DNA of 22,269 bases from a virus (IMGVR_UViG_3300010413_000188:1-22269); one strand, 5' to 3'. Shown: positions 1 to 6,044, counted from the stretch's first letter. Notes: generated by a model not told the origin, from the sequence alone. Numbers and translations are program-made.

Positions 1-27
1 CAGTATTCCCAATTGATTTAAAGATTT

Positions 28-140
28 CTGCCAGGTTGCCAGGTTTTAGACCTATTAACTATAATATTTTTTATTTTTTTATTTTTTATATATATTATTA
101 TTATAATTCTTTAGATTAAAATAAAACCTGGTTTGTGGCA
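28..140. repeat. Long imperfect inverted repeat, left copy
   Basis: Read in reverse complement, 16753-16864 matches this segment. The core 36-62 matches 16829-16855 at 26 of 27 bases. Similarity continues through the AT-rich tract, through a shared AAACCTGGT, to a shared GTGGCA at 135-140. The repeat brackets the early-left, lysis and virion genes. Confidence 0.75.
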
Positions 141-966
141 TTTGAAAGCTAGAATCGTCTAATGGGCTTAATCGTCACGGCAACTTGACAAAAAAACGTG
201 GCAAAAACCTGGCAGCGTTTGCAACGCAAACCGCCGTATAAACGGCATGGCTGTAAGGCTAGAGTATCAATTTCCAGCTGCCAGCTTTGGAGAATGTCGA
301 TTCCCTATCCACAACCTAAATATGTAAAATGCTGTAAAGTGTTAGGCTAGCCTTTTACTAAATAATGTAAATCTGATCCAGGATTTAGGCCTGACAGGTA
401 AACATTTTAAAATTGAGTTTTGAAATTACCGTTGATTTAAGGAAAATTGGAAATTGGATTAGAGAATCATGTCGAAAAGCTCGCGGCAAAACATATATTG
501 GAAGTCGAAACGACACGAAAAGGGTGTAAATCCATTATGGTAAAAAAAGGATGGCAGGCACTAACATTATATGGTAAAAAAACGTGTTGTTAAATCCTGG
601 TACTTACTAAGTTTATTAAAAATGTCAGTTTTGCAGGCTGCACACACGGCAGCAGCGGCAGCGGTTCCGAGGTTTTAGCATGTTCTTAGCTTCCTCAGCC
701 TAAAATATGGTAAATCCAGGTTTTTACATGGTGGATTATGGCACTTCCATATAATCAAGATATTACAAATATATTCCATGTATTAACATATCTCAGTAAA
801 TTTTAGGAGATTTAGAAATCATGATTTTGAGACCTATTTTAAAAATCAAGGTTAAAATCTGGCAGTTTTTACGTCAAGCCCTCTAGTCGTGGCGTTTTGT
901 CCTGCCAGGCAAGTATTAAAAACCTGGCAGAAACCTGGCGGCCCTGATAAATACGTGGTTTTACCC

Positions 967-1024
967 AAGGAAGCTAAGAGCTTAAAAAATGGGCAAAACC
1001 TCTTTTAATTTTCTTAGCTTCCTT
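967..1024. repeat. Perfect 13-bp inverted repeat made of two GGAAGCTAAGA sites
   Basis: AAGGAAGCTAAGA (967-979) is followed 32 bases later by its exact complement TCTTAGCTTCCTT (1012-1024). Each arm is a copy of the short word scattered over the window, here paired so that a cruciform or RNA hairpin could form. No long T-run follows on the + strand, so it is a poor terminator. Confidence 0.75.
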
Positions 1025-1235
1025 AAAACACGTCTCTATCCCTTGGCAGCAGCGGGCTACAGGCCACGACGGCAGCATGGATTTTTACATGCTTGTAGGC
1101 CTTGATATCAGCGGGGTGTAATTTTTTCGCTTGTTTGTAGACCATGGATTTTAGCGTGGCAATGAATTAAAGGAAGCTAAGAAATAAAAAGGCTGTAAAC
1201 AAGCCATATAATTCTTAACTTTTTTTGATTTTAGC

Positions 1236-1264
1236 TTGACAGTTTCAAGGTAAAATTATATAAT
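1236..1264 (+). promoter_or_regulatory. Early-type promoter for the 1339 operon
   Basis: TTGACA (1236-1241), a 17-base spacer, then TATAAT (1259-1264), a perfect sigma-A consensus. The context AGCTTGACAGTT recurs at the 2610 promoter. The complement TGTCAA lies at 1271-1276, near the expected transcription start, forming a dyad with the -35 box that could be an operator. Confidence 0.88.
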
Positions 1265-1299
1265 AAGAATTGTCAACAAGACATACTAAAATATATGGA

Positions 1300-1332
1300 G
1301 GGCGCAGCAGCCCACTAAAAAAACTAGGAGGG
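1300..1332 (+). promoter_or_regulatory. Leader hairpin plus ribosome site, copy 1
   Basis: GGGC(GCAGCA)GCCC at 1300-1313 is followed by an A-rich stretch and the ribosome site CTAGGAGGG (SD 1326-1332) ahead of the ATG at 1339. The same layout with a longer stem recurs at 1823-1856. The stem bases differ in length while pairing is kept, which supports a real RNA structure. Confidence 0.6.
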
Positions 1333-1338
1333 TAAAAC

Positions 1339-1659
1339 ATGAGTGGATTTACACAGGATACTATAGATTCGTGTAACACATGCTTTAATTGTGGTAAGAT
1401 TTACGCGACTGAGAAAGACTACTATTTTAGCGAACTAGATGTATCAATTGATTTTGAAGGCGGGCAGCTTGAAATATGCGACGATTGCGTACGCACAATC
1501 ATAGGAGAAAAGACTCGTCTTAGAAAGGCAGACCCAAGGAAGCTAAGAGACGGGATTAATAAGATGGTGGAAAACAAAATTAAGATGCTTGAATCCTTGG
1601 GGTATGCTACTAAGCTATGGTATAACGGCACGTATAAAGACTTAGAAAGAAGGGATTAA
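1339..1659 (+). CDS. Small zinc-ribbon-like protein, unknown function
   Basis: This 106-residue protein is the first gene after the promoter at 1236. It has a C12-x2-C15-x2-CG (C15/C18) knuckle and a second C47-x2-C50 knuckle, the usual four-cysteine zinc-binding layout, followed by a basic, charged C-terminal half (about 55-106). No family is recognised. The ATG is set by AGGAGGG six bases upstream and a structured leader. Phage early proteins of this kind often bind host nucleic acid or RNA polymerase, but nothing here shows which. A GGAAGCTAAGA site lies inside the gene (1538-1548), where it is read as R-K-L-R rather than the K-E-A-K seen elsewhere. The next gene begins 5 bases later, so they are probably co-transcribed. 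Confidence 0.85.
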   Translation: MSGFTQDTIDSCNTCFNCGKIYATEKDYYFSELDVSIDFEGGQLEICDDCVRTIIGEKTRLRKADPRKLRDGINKMVENKIKMLESLGYATKLWYNGTYKDLERRD

Positions 1660-1663
1660 GAGC

Positions 1664-1816
1664 ATGAAATTATTTAACCTTATATTTAGCACCAAGTTAG
1701 TGCCACAAGTAGCCAATACAAGCACATACTGCCATAAATGCTTTAGTGATGACATTGTTTGGCGTGAATCAGTTAATAAATATTTTTGCCGTGCTTGTGG
1801 GCATTTACAAGATTAA
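1664..1816 (+). CDS. 50-residue zinc-ribbon protein
   Basis: A short gene with AGAAGGG about ten bases before its ATG, starting just after the preceding stop. The product has a C23-x2-C26 pair and a C42-x2-CG (C42/C45) pair about 16 residues apart, a classic zinc-ribbon spacing, preceded by a short hydrophobic N-terminus (MKLFNLIFSTKL). Small ribbons of this type are common among phage accessory proteins; no specific role can be given. It is the second gene of the unit from the 1236 promoter and may share regulation with its zinc-binding neighbour. Confidence 0.72.
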   Translation: MKLFNLIFSTKLVPQVANTSTYCHKCFSDDIVWRESVNKYFCRACGHLQD

Positions 1817-1822
1817 AAAACA

Positions 1823-1856
1823 GGGGGCAGCAGCCCCCCATAAAAAACTAGGAGGG
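1823..1856 (+). promoter_or_regulatory. Leader hairpin plus ribosome site, copy 2
   Basis: GGGGGC(AGCA)GCCCCC at 1823-1838 is a perfect six-pair stem with a four-base loop. It is followed by AAAAAACTAGGAGGG (SD 1850-1856) before the ATG at 1864. It repeats the leader at 1300-1332 almost exactly, so it is a duplicated post-transcriptional control element or a spacer that keeps the ribosome site open. Confidence 0.62.
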
Positions 1857-1863
1857 TAACAAG

Positions 1864-2208
1864 ATGGATAAAAACATAAAAGAAAGATTTGAAGGGCTAG
1901 AAATAGATATATTATTAGATTCAATGGAGATATTATTAGATAAAAAACCAGATTTAAAGCCTAAAATATTAGGCGTGTGTATGTCAAACATGCTATTGCT
2001 TAAAAGCGGCCCAGGTTTTAGCAGGATAAAACATCATATAATTAGTGAAATGGGCAATGATATAAAGCTTGCTTTAGTTGCGTTCTTAGCTTCCTTAGAT
2101 GTTAAGCGTAGCAAAGAAGCCACATACAGTGATTTAATGCACGCTTGTATGGTAGAAAGCAGTAGGCTATATAACGGGGTATCAAACACCACTAACAGGG
2201 AGGTATAA
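1864..2208 (+). CDS. Tandem paralog A, unknown small protein
   Basis: A 114-residue, largely helical protein. It resembles the next gene along most of its length: both have an N-terminal helix around DILLDSMEIL / NILCDMLDFL, a central SxxGND or SISND region, and a C-terminal block, YSDLMHACMVES here and YKDLIHACIVTQ in the partner. The two look like a tandem duplication that has diverged. No known family is recognised. The start has AGGAGGG seven bases upstream within the duplicated hairpin leader. A TCTTAGCTTCC site at 2084-2094 encodes part of FLASL. No catalytic motif, signal peptide or membrane span is seen, so a protein-binding role is more likely than enzymatic activity, but this is inference. 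Confidence 0.82.
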   Translation: MDKNIKERFEGLEIDILLDSMEILLDKKPDLKPKILGVCMSNMLLLKSGPGFSRIKHHIISEMGNDIKLALVAFLASLDVKRSKEATYSDLMHACMVESSRLYNGVSNTTNREV

Positions 2209-2212
2209 AAGC

Positions 2213-2563
2213 ATGGTTAAAAGAACATTAGACAAGCAAGTACATGACATATTGAATAATGCGGAGTTAAATATACTTTGTGACATGTTGGACTTTTTAA
2301 AGGAAGCTAAGAAAGACCAGGCAAAACAGATAAAAGACCTTGAAAATAAAATGGTCAAAAAAATGCTAGAATATGATAGCACACCAAATATTATAAAACT
2401 CATAACTGGTAGTATAAGCAATGATTTACTTATTAAAGGTTTAAAGCTATATCTATGCTCTTTATCGTATGATTGCAGCCAGGTAAACAGCAGCTACAAA
2501 GATTTAATACATGCTTGTATTGTTACACAAAACCTTAAACGCCAAGGTCACCAAATAGGCTGA
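2213..2563 (+). CDS. Tandem paralog B, unknown small protein
   Basis: A 116-residue helical protein, paralogous to the gene just upstream (shared C-terminal SxYxDLxHACxV). Its N-terminal half is more charged, with a likely short coiled coil around residues 26-50 (KEAKKDQAKQIKDLENKMVKK). The start lies 4 bases after the preceding stop, with GGGAGG about ten bases before the ATG. A GGAAGCTAAGA site (2302-2312) sits in the coiled-coil segment. It is the last gene of the unit; a strong terminator follows within a few bases. The function is unknown; a heteromeric partnership with its paralog is a reasonable guess. Confidence 0.82.
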   Translation: MVKRTLDKQVHDILNNAELNILCDMLDFLKEAKKDQAKQIKDLENKMVKKMLEYDSTPNIIKLITGSISNDLLIKGLKLYLCSLSYDCSQVNSSYKDLIHACIVTQNLKRQGHQIG

Positions 2564-2566
2564 AAG

Positions 2567-2596
2567 AAAAACCAGGATTAAAACCCTGGTTTTTTT
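2567..2596 (+). terminator. Rho-independent terminator
   Basis: AAAAACCAGG (2567-2576) pairs with CCTGGTTTTT (2585-2594) and is followed by further Ts. It closes the first early unit just ahead of the 2610 promoter. The stem reuses the CCTGG word common in the gene-free regions. Confidence 0.9.
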
Positions 2597-2609
2597 CTTT
2601 GTGAATAGC

Positions 2610-2661
2610 TTGACAGTTACGCGGTAATATTATAAAATAGGGGTATCAAATCAAAGGAGGT
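2610..2661 (+). promoter_or_regulatory. Early-type promoter with AATCAAAGGAGG leader
   Basis: TTGACA (2610-2615), 17 bases, then TAAAAT (2633-2638). The short leader carries AATCAAAGGAGGT (2649-2661). The promoter closely matches the one at 16044 (TTGACAGTTAyrCGGTA), and the leader matches those at 16044 and 17116. The 13 leader bases are exactly complementary to the loop of the small RNA at 15962-16035. Confidence 0.87.
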
Positions 2662-2666
2662 CAATT

Positions 2667-2975
2667 ATGACTATAGAGCAAGTGTTCGACGAGGCAAAAC
2701 TATGTATTATAGAAGATGCTATGGAAGCTAAGGGCATGCACGGGGTTTTAACTAACTTATGGTACCATGTCCAAAGTCTAGACGATGATACTAAGCGCCT
2801 GCCATTTGTTAGACAATTTATGGGGGATATAGTGCTAATAGATATATTAGGTTCTAAGCTTCCTAATTATGATGTACAAGCAGCATTAAAAACCATGGGA
2901 ACTGATAAAGTTTGTACAAGCATGTTAAATTTACTGGTTGTACAGTATGCCAGGGAGGTGTTAGGCGTTGATTAA
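2667..2975 (+). CDS. Unknown 102-residue early protein
   Basis: First gene of the second early unit, with AAAGGAGG six bases before its ATG. The protein is acidic and helical, without signal peptide, membrane span or known motif. An N-terminal stretch (CIIEDAMEAKG) faintly recalls the start of the paralog pair upstream, too weak to claim homology. Eight genes follow in a tightly packed chain of overlaps, so this promoter probably drives the unit up to the weak terminator near 5001. Its ribosome site is the best-matching target of the candidate antisense RNA near 16000. Confidence 0.8.
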   Translation: MTIEQVFDEAKLCIIEDAMEAKGMHGVLTNLWYHVQSLDDDTKRLPFVRQFMGDIVLIDILGSKLPNYDVQAALKTMGTDKVCTSMLNLLVVQYAREVLGVD

Positions 2976-3423
2976 ACCTAAGATAGTAGAAGATAAAACC
3001 CCGTATTTTACATACCATTTCCAGGACAATAAAATCACAGTTGCTGACCATGGATATAATGACTTATTTATGGCAAATTTAGGGGTTCATATCGTAAAGT
3101 ATATTCATGGCGGTAACTTTGCTTACTATTGGGCTTTAGAAGACAAGGAAGCTAAGATTAATATATTATATAAGGACATGGAGGAAATTTACGATATATA
3201 CCTTGGTACTATGCCAAAGTCCTGGCATAATAACATTGCTGAAATCAGGTCCAAGTTTAAAAAAGATTGGCTAAATAAATATTGGGAAGCAGATAACAAG
3301 TATAGAGCGCCTGATAACTGGTATAAAAATAAATTTAATCAATTATATTTTAGCCCATTTATGGCGGGAGAGTGGAATTATAATATAAAACAAAAATTAG
3401 GAAGGGAAATTAAACTATTATGA
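2968..3423 (+). CDS. Unknown 151-residue protein, TTG start
   Basis: The frame opens with TTG at 2968, overlapping the previous gene by 8 bases, with GGGAGGTG nine bases upstream; no ATG start is near, so the TTG is preferred. The product is rich in aromatic residues (many W and Y) and mixed in charge, with no known motif and no membrane span. Overlaps on both sides point to translational coupling. A GGAAGCTAAGA site (3147-3157) is read as K-E-A-K. The aromatic content would suit a nucleic-acid or protein-binding surface, but this cannot be judged from sequence alone. Confidence 0.8.
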   Translation: MIKPKIVEDKTPYFTYHFQDNKITVADHGYNDLFMANLGVHIVKYIHGGNFAYYWALEDKEAKINILYKDMEEIYDIYLGTMPKSWHNNIAEIRSKFKKDWLNKYWEADNKYRAPDNWYKNKFNQLYFSPFMAGEWNYNIKQKLGREIKLL

Positions 3424-3698
3424 AAACAAGGATAACAGAGATTAAAGAATCTTGGGATTTAAGATACATGCTTAAAAGCGGAAAACATATAGACATATCA
3501 TTGAATAGCGAGGGTTTAGAATGGGCATTCACTTTATTTTTAAACGGGCTTGATACTTTTGTGAATAACATAGCTATTTCGTATAACAGTACAGAGGTTT
3601 TATTAATTCAGAATAACAATTATACATACGAACCTTATCACACAGAAAAGAACGGTAAACAAGTTATTAAAATATATGTGGAGGAACTCAAGAAATGA
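3420..3698 (+). CDS. Unknown 92-residue protein
   Basis: Starts with an ATGA overlap on the preceding stop, so it is probably translated by re-initiation; only a weak purine-rich ribosome site precedes it. The product looks beta-rich (alternating hydrophobic residues in HIDISLNS, IAISYNSTEVLLI, QVIKIYVEEL). No family is recognised. It is followed by another 4-base overlap. Confidence 0.75.
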   Translation: MKTRITEIKESWDLRYMLKSGKHIDISLNSEGLEWAFTLFLNGLDTFVNNIAISYNSTEVLLIQNNNYTYEPYHTEKNGKQVIKIYVEELKK

Positions 3699-3946
3699 AA
3701 CTAGTTAAAGGGCACAGGCTGCCACTGCAAAACGGGTATACAATAAGCCGTAAAAGCGTGGAGGGAATCGGGTATTTTGCCCGCTTATCCCCTGATAAGA
3801 AAAAGATTGACATGTATTGGCGTGATGAATCCGAGTATTGTATTATAGTAACTATAGAGGGTAAACAAGAAATAGAAGAAGCTAAGAAGGCATTTATTAA
3901 GGAGGTCGACAAGTATGTTAAAGTCAAAAAGTACGAACATGTTTAA
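3695..3946 (+). CDS. Unknown 83-residue protein
   Basis: ATGA overlap with the preceding gene and a GGAGG about 13 bases before the ATG. The product is basic, with a probable beta-sheet core (IDMYWRDESEYCIIVTI) and a charged C-terminal helix (EIEEAKKAFIKEVDKYVKVKKY). No family is recognised. Its last 32 bases are shared with the next gene in another frame; the next gene's ribosome site AAGGAGG is inside it. Confidence 0.76.
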   Translation: MKLVKGHRLPLQNGYTISRKSVEGIGYFARLSPDKKKIDMYWRDESEYCIIVTIEGKQEIEEAKKAFIKEVDKYVKVKKYEHV

Positions 3947-4160
3947 AATGCTTGATATACTACAACACAGTGAAGAGTTATTAAGTTTGGCAGATTTGGC
4001 CAAAAAATTAGACATGAGTATAAGCGGGGCCCGTAAGCTTTTAGCCCCGCTTATAGATAAAGAATATGTTACAATGGTACCTAAAGGACGTGGGGGCGTG
4101 TTTTACAAAGCTAACCACAAGCCAGAAGAAAATCATATTTATATTAAATGGGAGGAATAA
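3915..4160 (+). CDS. Winged helix-turn-helix DNA-binding protein
   Basis: An 81-residue protein with an N-terminal winged-helix pattern: LLSLADLAKKLDMSISGARKLLAPLIDKEYV (about residues 22-52) fits helix 2, turn, recognition helix, then a beta-wing in TMVPKGRGGVFY. MarR-like and other small phage regulators share this layout. The start is fixed by AAGGAGG eight bases before ATG 3915, inside the preceding gene. It likely binds DNA, perhaps to time early transcription; the operator is unknown. Oddly, the codons for residues 36-47, the recognition helix, form a perfect 12-bp inverted repeat (4019-4055), which would make a strong mRNA hairpin and could also be a self-operator. Confidence 0.83.
   Translation: MLKSKSTNMFKMLDILQHSEELLSLADLAKKLDMSISGARKLLAPLIDKEYVTMVPKGRGGVFYKANHKPEENHIYIKWEE
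4019..4055. repeat. Perfect 12-bp inverted repeat inside the wHTH gene
   Basis: TATAAGCGGGGC (4019-4030) and GCCCCGCTTATA (4044-4055) are exact complements separated by 13 bases. The arms are GC-rich in an AT-rich gene. It may act as a DNA operator bound by the encoded regulator or as a stable mRNA hairpin. Confidence 0.85.
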
Positions 4161-4162
4161 TT

Positions 4163-4525
4163 ATGGAACTAGAGTTAACCGTGGCACATGTTAGAGATAT
4201 ATTAGTCTCTAACATTTTATTTGATAAAGTCCATTGGGTTAAAAATATGACTTTTGAATCTGTGGAGCATGCCACAGAAGTTATAAACGAGCTTAAAATC
4301 ATGTTAAAAAACAAAACTACAGATATAGAGACAGCCAATATTAAAGGCGGTAAAATCGATTCTAAGGAATATATAAAGGCTTTAAATCATTTCAACAATC
4401 AACAGGCCCAAATAAATTTTATCCTGAATAGTGAGCCAGGAACGATTTTTAAAAAAGGCCGCACGGCTGAGGGCGTGTTATGGTCGGGTCTTAAATTCTC
4501 TGAGGGGGTTGTTATTCATGGATAA
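4163..4525 (+). CDS. Unknown 120-residue protein
   Basis: The ATG at 4163 is chosen over an upstream in-frame ATG at 4148 because GGGAGGA lies directly before it; the upstream ATG would overlap the previous gene and has no ribosome site. The product is helical with two amphipathic stretches (about 20-50 and 75-95) and ends in GVVIHG, an end dictated by the ribosome site and start codon of the next gene. No known family is recognised. It sits two genes upstream of a probable anti-defence gene, so a counter-defence or host-takeover role is possible but unproven. Confidence 0.78.
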   Translation: MELELTVAHVRDILVSNILFDKVHWVKNMTFESVEHATEVINELKIMLKNKTTDIETANIKGGKIDSKEYIKALNHFNNQQAQINFILNSEPGTIFKKGRTAEGVLWSGLKFSEGVVIHG

Positions 4526-4531
4526 AGAATA
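4504..4531 (+). repeat. Gene-junction repeat, copy 1 (second copy 4763-4790)
   Basis: A 28-base exact direct repeat whose core is GGGGGTTGTTATTCATGG. Each copy holds a ribosome site, an ATG, and in another frame the last codons and stop of the preceding gene (GVVIHG then stop). The copies are 259 bases apart, so two successive gene junctions are identical. Confidence 0.9.
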
Positions 4532-4784
4532 CGATTATATTATAAAATGGGGCAGGTTAAACGGTATGAGAGAGGCACGTATAACGGGGCTTATACCCAA
4601 GTTTAAACATAAATATCAGATAAAAAATGTTACCGATACCATGGTAACCATAGCGGTTCCGACATGTAAAAGCTTGAAAGAGCTACAAACAAACTTAATA
4701 CTTGAACGTGGTATAAATCAACCAGATTATATAATTAGGAGCGGTTGGAAAAATCAATGTATGGGGGTTGTTATTCATGGATAA
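4518..4784 (+). CDS. Unknown 88-residue protein at duplicated junction
   Basis: Starts MDKEYDYIIK at ATG 4518, within the 28-base repeat, overlapping the previous stop by 8 bases, with GGGGG ten bases upstream. An alternative start at 4431 lies well inside the previous gene and has no ribosome site. The product is basic, with a likely beta-rich centre (KHKYQIKNVTDTMVTIAVPT) and ends in the same GVVIHG as its upstream neighbour. No family is recognised. The identical flanks make this gene look like a cassette bounded by repeats. Confidence 0.76.
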   Translation: MDKEYDYIIKWGRLNGMREARITGLIPKFKHKYQIKNVTDTMVTIAVPTCKSLKELQTNLILERGINQPDYIIRSGWKNQCMGVVIHG

Positions 4785-5001
4785 AGAATATTATTTAAAA
4801 AGTATGACAAATCTTAATGTATCTGAGGAAGCAGGCAAGAAGATGGACGCTGTCAGGGCGGCATATCATGGAGTAGTTGAGGTAATATTTGAAACCATGC
4901 CGAACAGCAGGGAAAGAGCCAAGACACTAACAGAATTAGAAACTTCTTTAATGTGGGCTATAAAAGCCTTAGCACTAGAAGATAATGAGGGCGGGGACTA
5001 A
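4777..5001 (+). CDS. Probable Acb2/Tad1-type cyclic-nucleotide sponge (anti-CBASS / anti-Thoeris)
   Basis: The 74-residue product ends with VRAAYHGVVEVIFETMPNSR then ERAKTLTELETSLMWAIKAL. The pattern P-[DN]-SRE-x3-TL-x-LE-x-[AS]-x-MWA (residues 42-61) is what I know as the signature of the small phage helical-hairpin family containing Acb2 and related to Tad1. Those proteins bind and sequester the cyclic nucleotide signals of CBASS and Thoeris defence. Conserved-looking residues are S44, R45, E46, L51, L54, E55, M59 and W60. The start at 4777 lies in the second 28-base junction repeat; ATG 4768 is less likely because it would precede the ribosome spacing. It closes the early unit. Assignment rests on motif memory, so the family is fairly sure but the bound nucleotide is unknown. 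Confidence 0.75.
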   Translation: MDKEYYLKSMTNLNVSEEAGKKMDAVRAAYHGVVEVIFETMPNSRERAKTLTELETSLMWAIKALALEDNEGGD

Positions 5002-5017
5002 TACCCGTTCTTTTTTT
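4991..5017 (+). terminator. Weak Rho-independent terminator
   Basis: GCGGG (4991-4995) pairs with CCCGT (5004-5008), followed by TCTTTTTTT. The stem is short (five pairs including a G-U) and overlaps the stop of the preceding gene, so some readthrough into the lysis genes is likely. Confidence 0.5.
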
Positions 5018-5018
5018 G

Positions 5019-5027
5019 TGGTATAAT
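5019..5027 (+). promoter_or_regulatory. Extended -10 (late-type) promoter for lysis genes
   Basis: TGGTATAAT with no good -35 box at 17-18 bases. It shares the GTGNTATAAT form with 15947, 16422 and 20857. The start site would be near 5034, just ahead of AAGGAGG and the holin-like gene. Confidence 0.7.
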
Positions 5028-5056
5028 GGACCCATATTATTTAAGGAGGTAGTATT

Positions 5057-5242
5057 ATGTTAGATACTTTAAAGGCAAAATTAAAAAATCCTGCGGTTTT
5101 AACCGCGACTTTAGGCAATTTGATTTCTATAGCTGCAATTGTTGGGGTAAACGCTGCGGACCTGGACAAAGTCGAAAGAGTAGGGGCTTTATTAATTCAA
5201 ATCGCCATACAATGGGGGATTATGACCAATGCAGGTAACTAG
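5057..5242 (+). CDS. Holin-like small membrane protein
   Basis: A 61-residue protein with a charged N-terminus (MLDTLKAKLKN), a hydrophobic span at about 13-33 (AVLTATLGNLISIAAIVGVN) and a second at about 43-57 (VGALLIQIAIQWGIM). Length, two spans and the KLKNPAxLxA opening resemble small holins of Gram-positive phages (phi-LC3-like). It has a strong AAGGAGG before its ATG and its own extended -10 promoter, and overlaps the peptidase gene by 14 bases. A holin in this place would make pores that release the neighbouring enzyme to the wall. Identity is by size, topology and context, not by a decisive motif. Confidence 0.65.
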   Translation: MLDTLKAKLKNPAVLTATLGNLISIAAIVGVNAADLDKVERVGALLIQIAIQWGIMTNAGN

Positions 5243-6032
5243 TGGGACAGGATTTTTACACGATAAAGAAGATAAGAGAGATTTTAAATTAACACGTTCT
5301 AAGCTTCCTAATAGTGTAGCTTTAGATAGTGACGCGGCACTTCCCACAAAAGTGGATTTAGAATCCCGATTTACACCCGTGGAGAATCAACAAGATATAG
5401 GGTCATGCACCGCCCAAGCAGTAACAGGCGTGGCGGAATACGTGACTAATAAAGACAAAGAAACATACACGGATTTATCCAGGCTTTTTTTATACAAGGT
5501 TACGCGCAATTTAATGGGTGTAACAGGTGATACAGGGTCGTCAATCCGTGCATGTATGCACGCTTTAAGAACTTTGGGCATATGTCCAGAATATTATTAT
5601 CCATATGTTACGGAAGATTTTGACGAGGAACCGCCCGCCCTGGCGTATGCACTGGCACAGAATTTTAAAAGCATGAATTATTACAGATTAGACGACGAGG
5701 GCGACGACTTGTTACAATCTATTAAAGAGCATATAGCAAGTGCTAACCCCATTGTTTGTGGTGTTAAAGTATTCAGTGGGTACTTTAAGAGTAACGGGAA
5801 TGTTTATTATCCAGAGGGAGGCGTGGCAGATTCTAGCGGTTGGCATGCTATTATATTAATGGGGTATGACGAAGCTAAGAAAATGTTTAAATTTCGTAAT
5901 AGTTGGGGTACTGACTGGGGTAACCGTGGCTATGGTTGGATAAGTTACGATTATTTTTTATCCAGGGCAACCAGTTCAGATTTTTGGATACTCAACAAAA
6001 TTGATTATGTAGATATCAACGATATATTATAG
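5229..6032 (+). CDS. Papain-family (C1A) cysteine peptidase, putative lysis enzyme
   Basis: A 267-residue protein with all papain-family active-site features: oxyanion Q54 and catalytic C60 in VENQQDIGSCTAQA, H206 in SSGWHAIILMGYD, and N224 in FRNSWGTDWGNRGYGW. There is no signal peptide and no propeptide beyond about 45 residues. It starts inside the holin-like gene with GGGGG ten bases upstream, and a terminator follows, so the two form a unit laid out like a holin-endolysin cassette. No muramidase, amidase or wall-binding domain is seen in the window, so this peptidase may be the endolysin, cutting peptide cross-links, or may mature virion or host proteins. Catalytic assignment is sure; biological role is inferred. 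Confidence 0.88.
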   Translation: MQVTSGTGFLHDKEDKRDFKLTRSKLPNSVALDSDAALPTKVDLESRFTPVENQQDIGSCTAQAVTGVAEYVTNKDKETYTDLSRLFLYKVTRNLMGVTGDTGSSIRACMHALRTLGICPEYYYPYVTEDFDEEPPALAYALAQNFKSMNYYRLDDEGDDLLQSIKEHIASANPIVCGVKVFSGYFKSNGNVYYPEGGVADSSGWHAIILMGYDEAKKMFKFRNSWGTDWGNRGYGWISYDYFLSRATSSDFWILNKIDYVDINDIL

Positions 6033-6038
6033 TATAAT
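6033..6038 (+). promoter_or_regulatory. Possible -10 box directly after the peptidase stop
   Basis: TATAAT follows the peptidase TAG without a gap, and GG follows as in the 5019 promoter. No -35 box or TG extension is clear, so it is weaker than the others. It would start a short leader ahead of the virion operon. Confidence 0.4.
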
Positions 6039-6044
6039 GGTGGT

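Larger units (their letters stand above)
1..1235. other. Repeat-rich gene-free region (left)
   Basis: No convincing gene is seen on either strand; the few short frames lack good starts or length. The region holds an AT-only tract at about 59-115, many copies of the word CCTGGCA or its complement (30-43, 205, 855, 903, 923-939), and four exact copies of GGAAGCTAAGA (684, 969, 1012, 1172). AAAAACGTGG-like words occur at about 187, 576 and 946, and GCAGCAGCGG words near 650 and 1050. Much of it resembles the second gene-free region (16510-17115), in both direct and inverted orientation. An AT-rich tract beside repeated short sites suggests a replication origin or a regulator-binding array. That is inference; no initiator gene is adjacent. 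Confidence 0.7.

Noticed and set aside
821-886. 21-residue frame with a weak AGGAG upstream in the left gene-free region
   Set aside because: Too short, basic and without any recognisable feature; the ribosome spacing is long and the stretch lies among DNA repeats.
1-1338. CRISPR array or tRNA cluster in the repeat-rich region
   Set aside because: Repeats are short, irregularly spaced and in both orientations; no cloverleaf or regular spacer pattern is visible.
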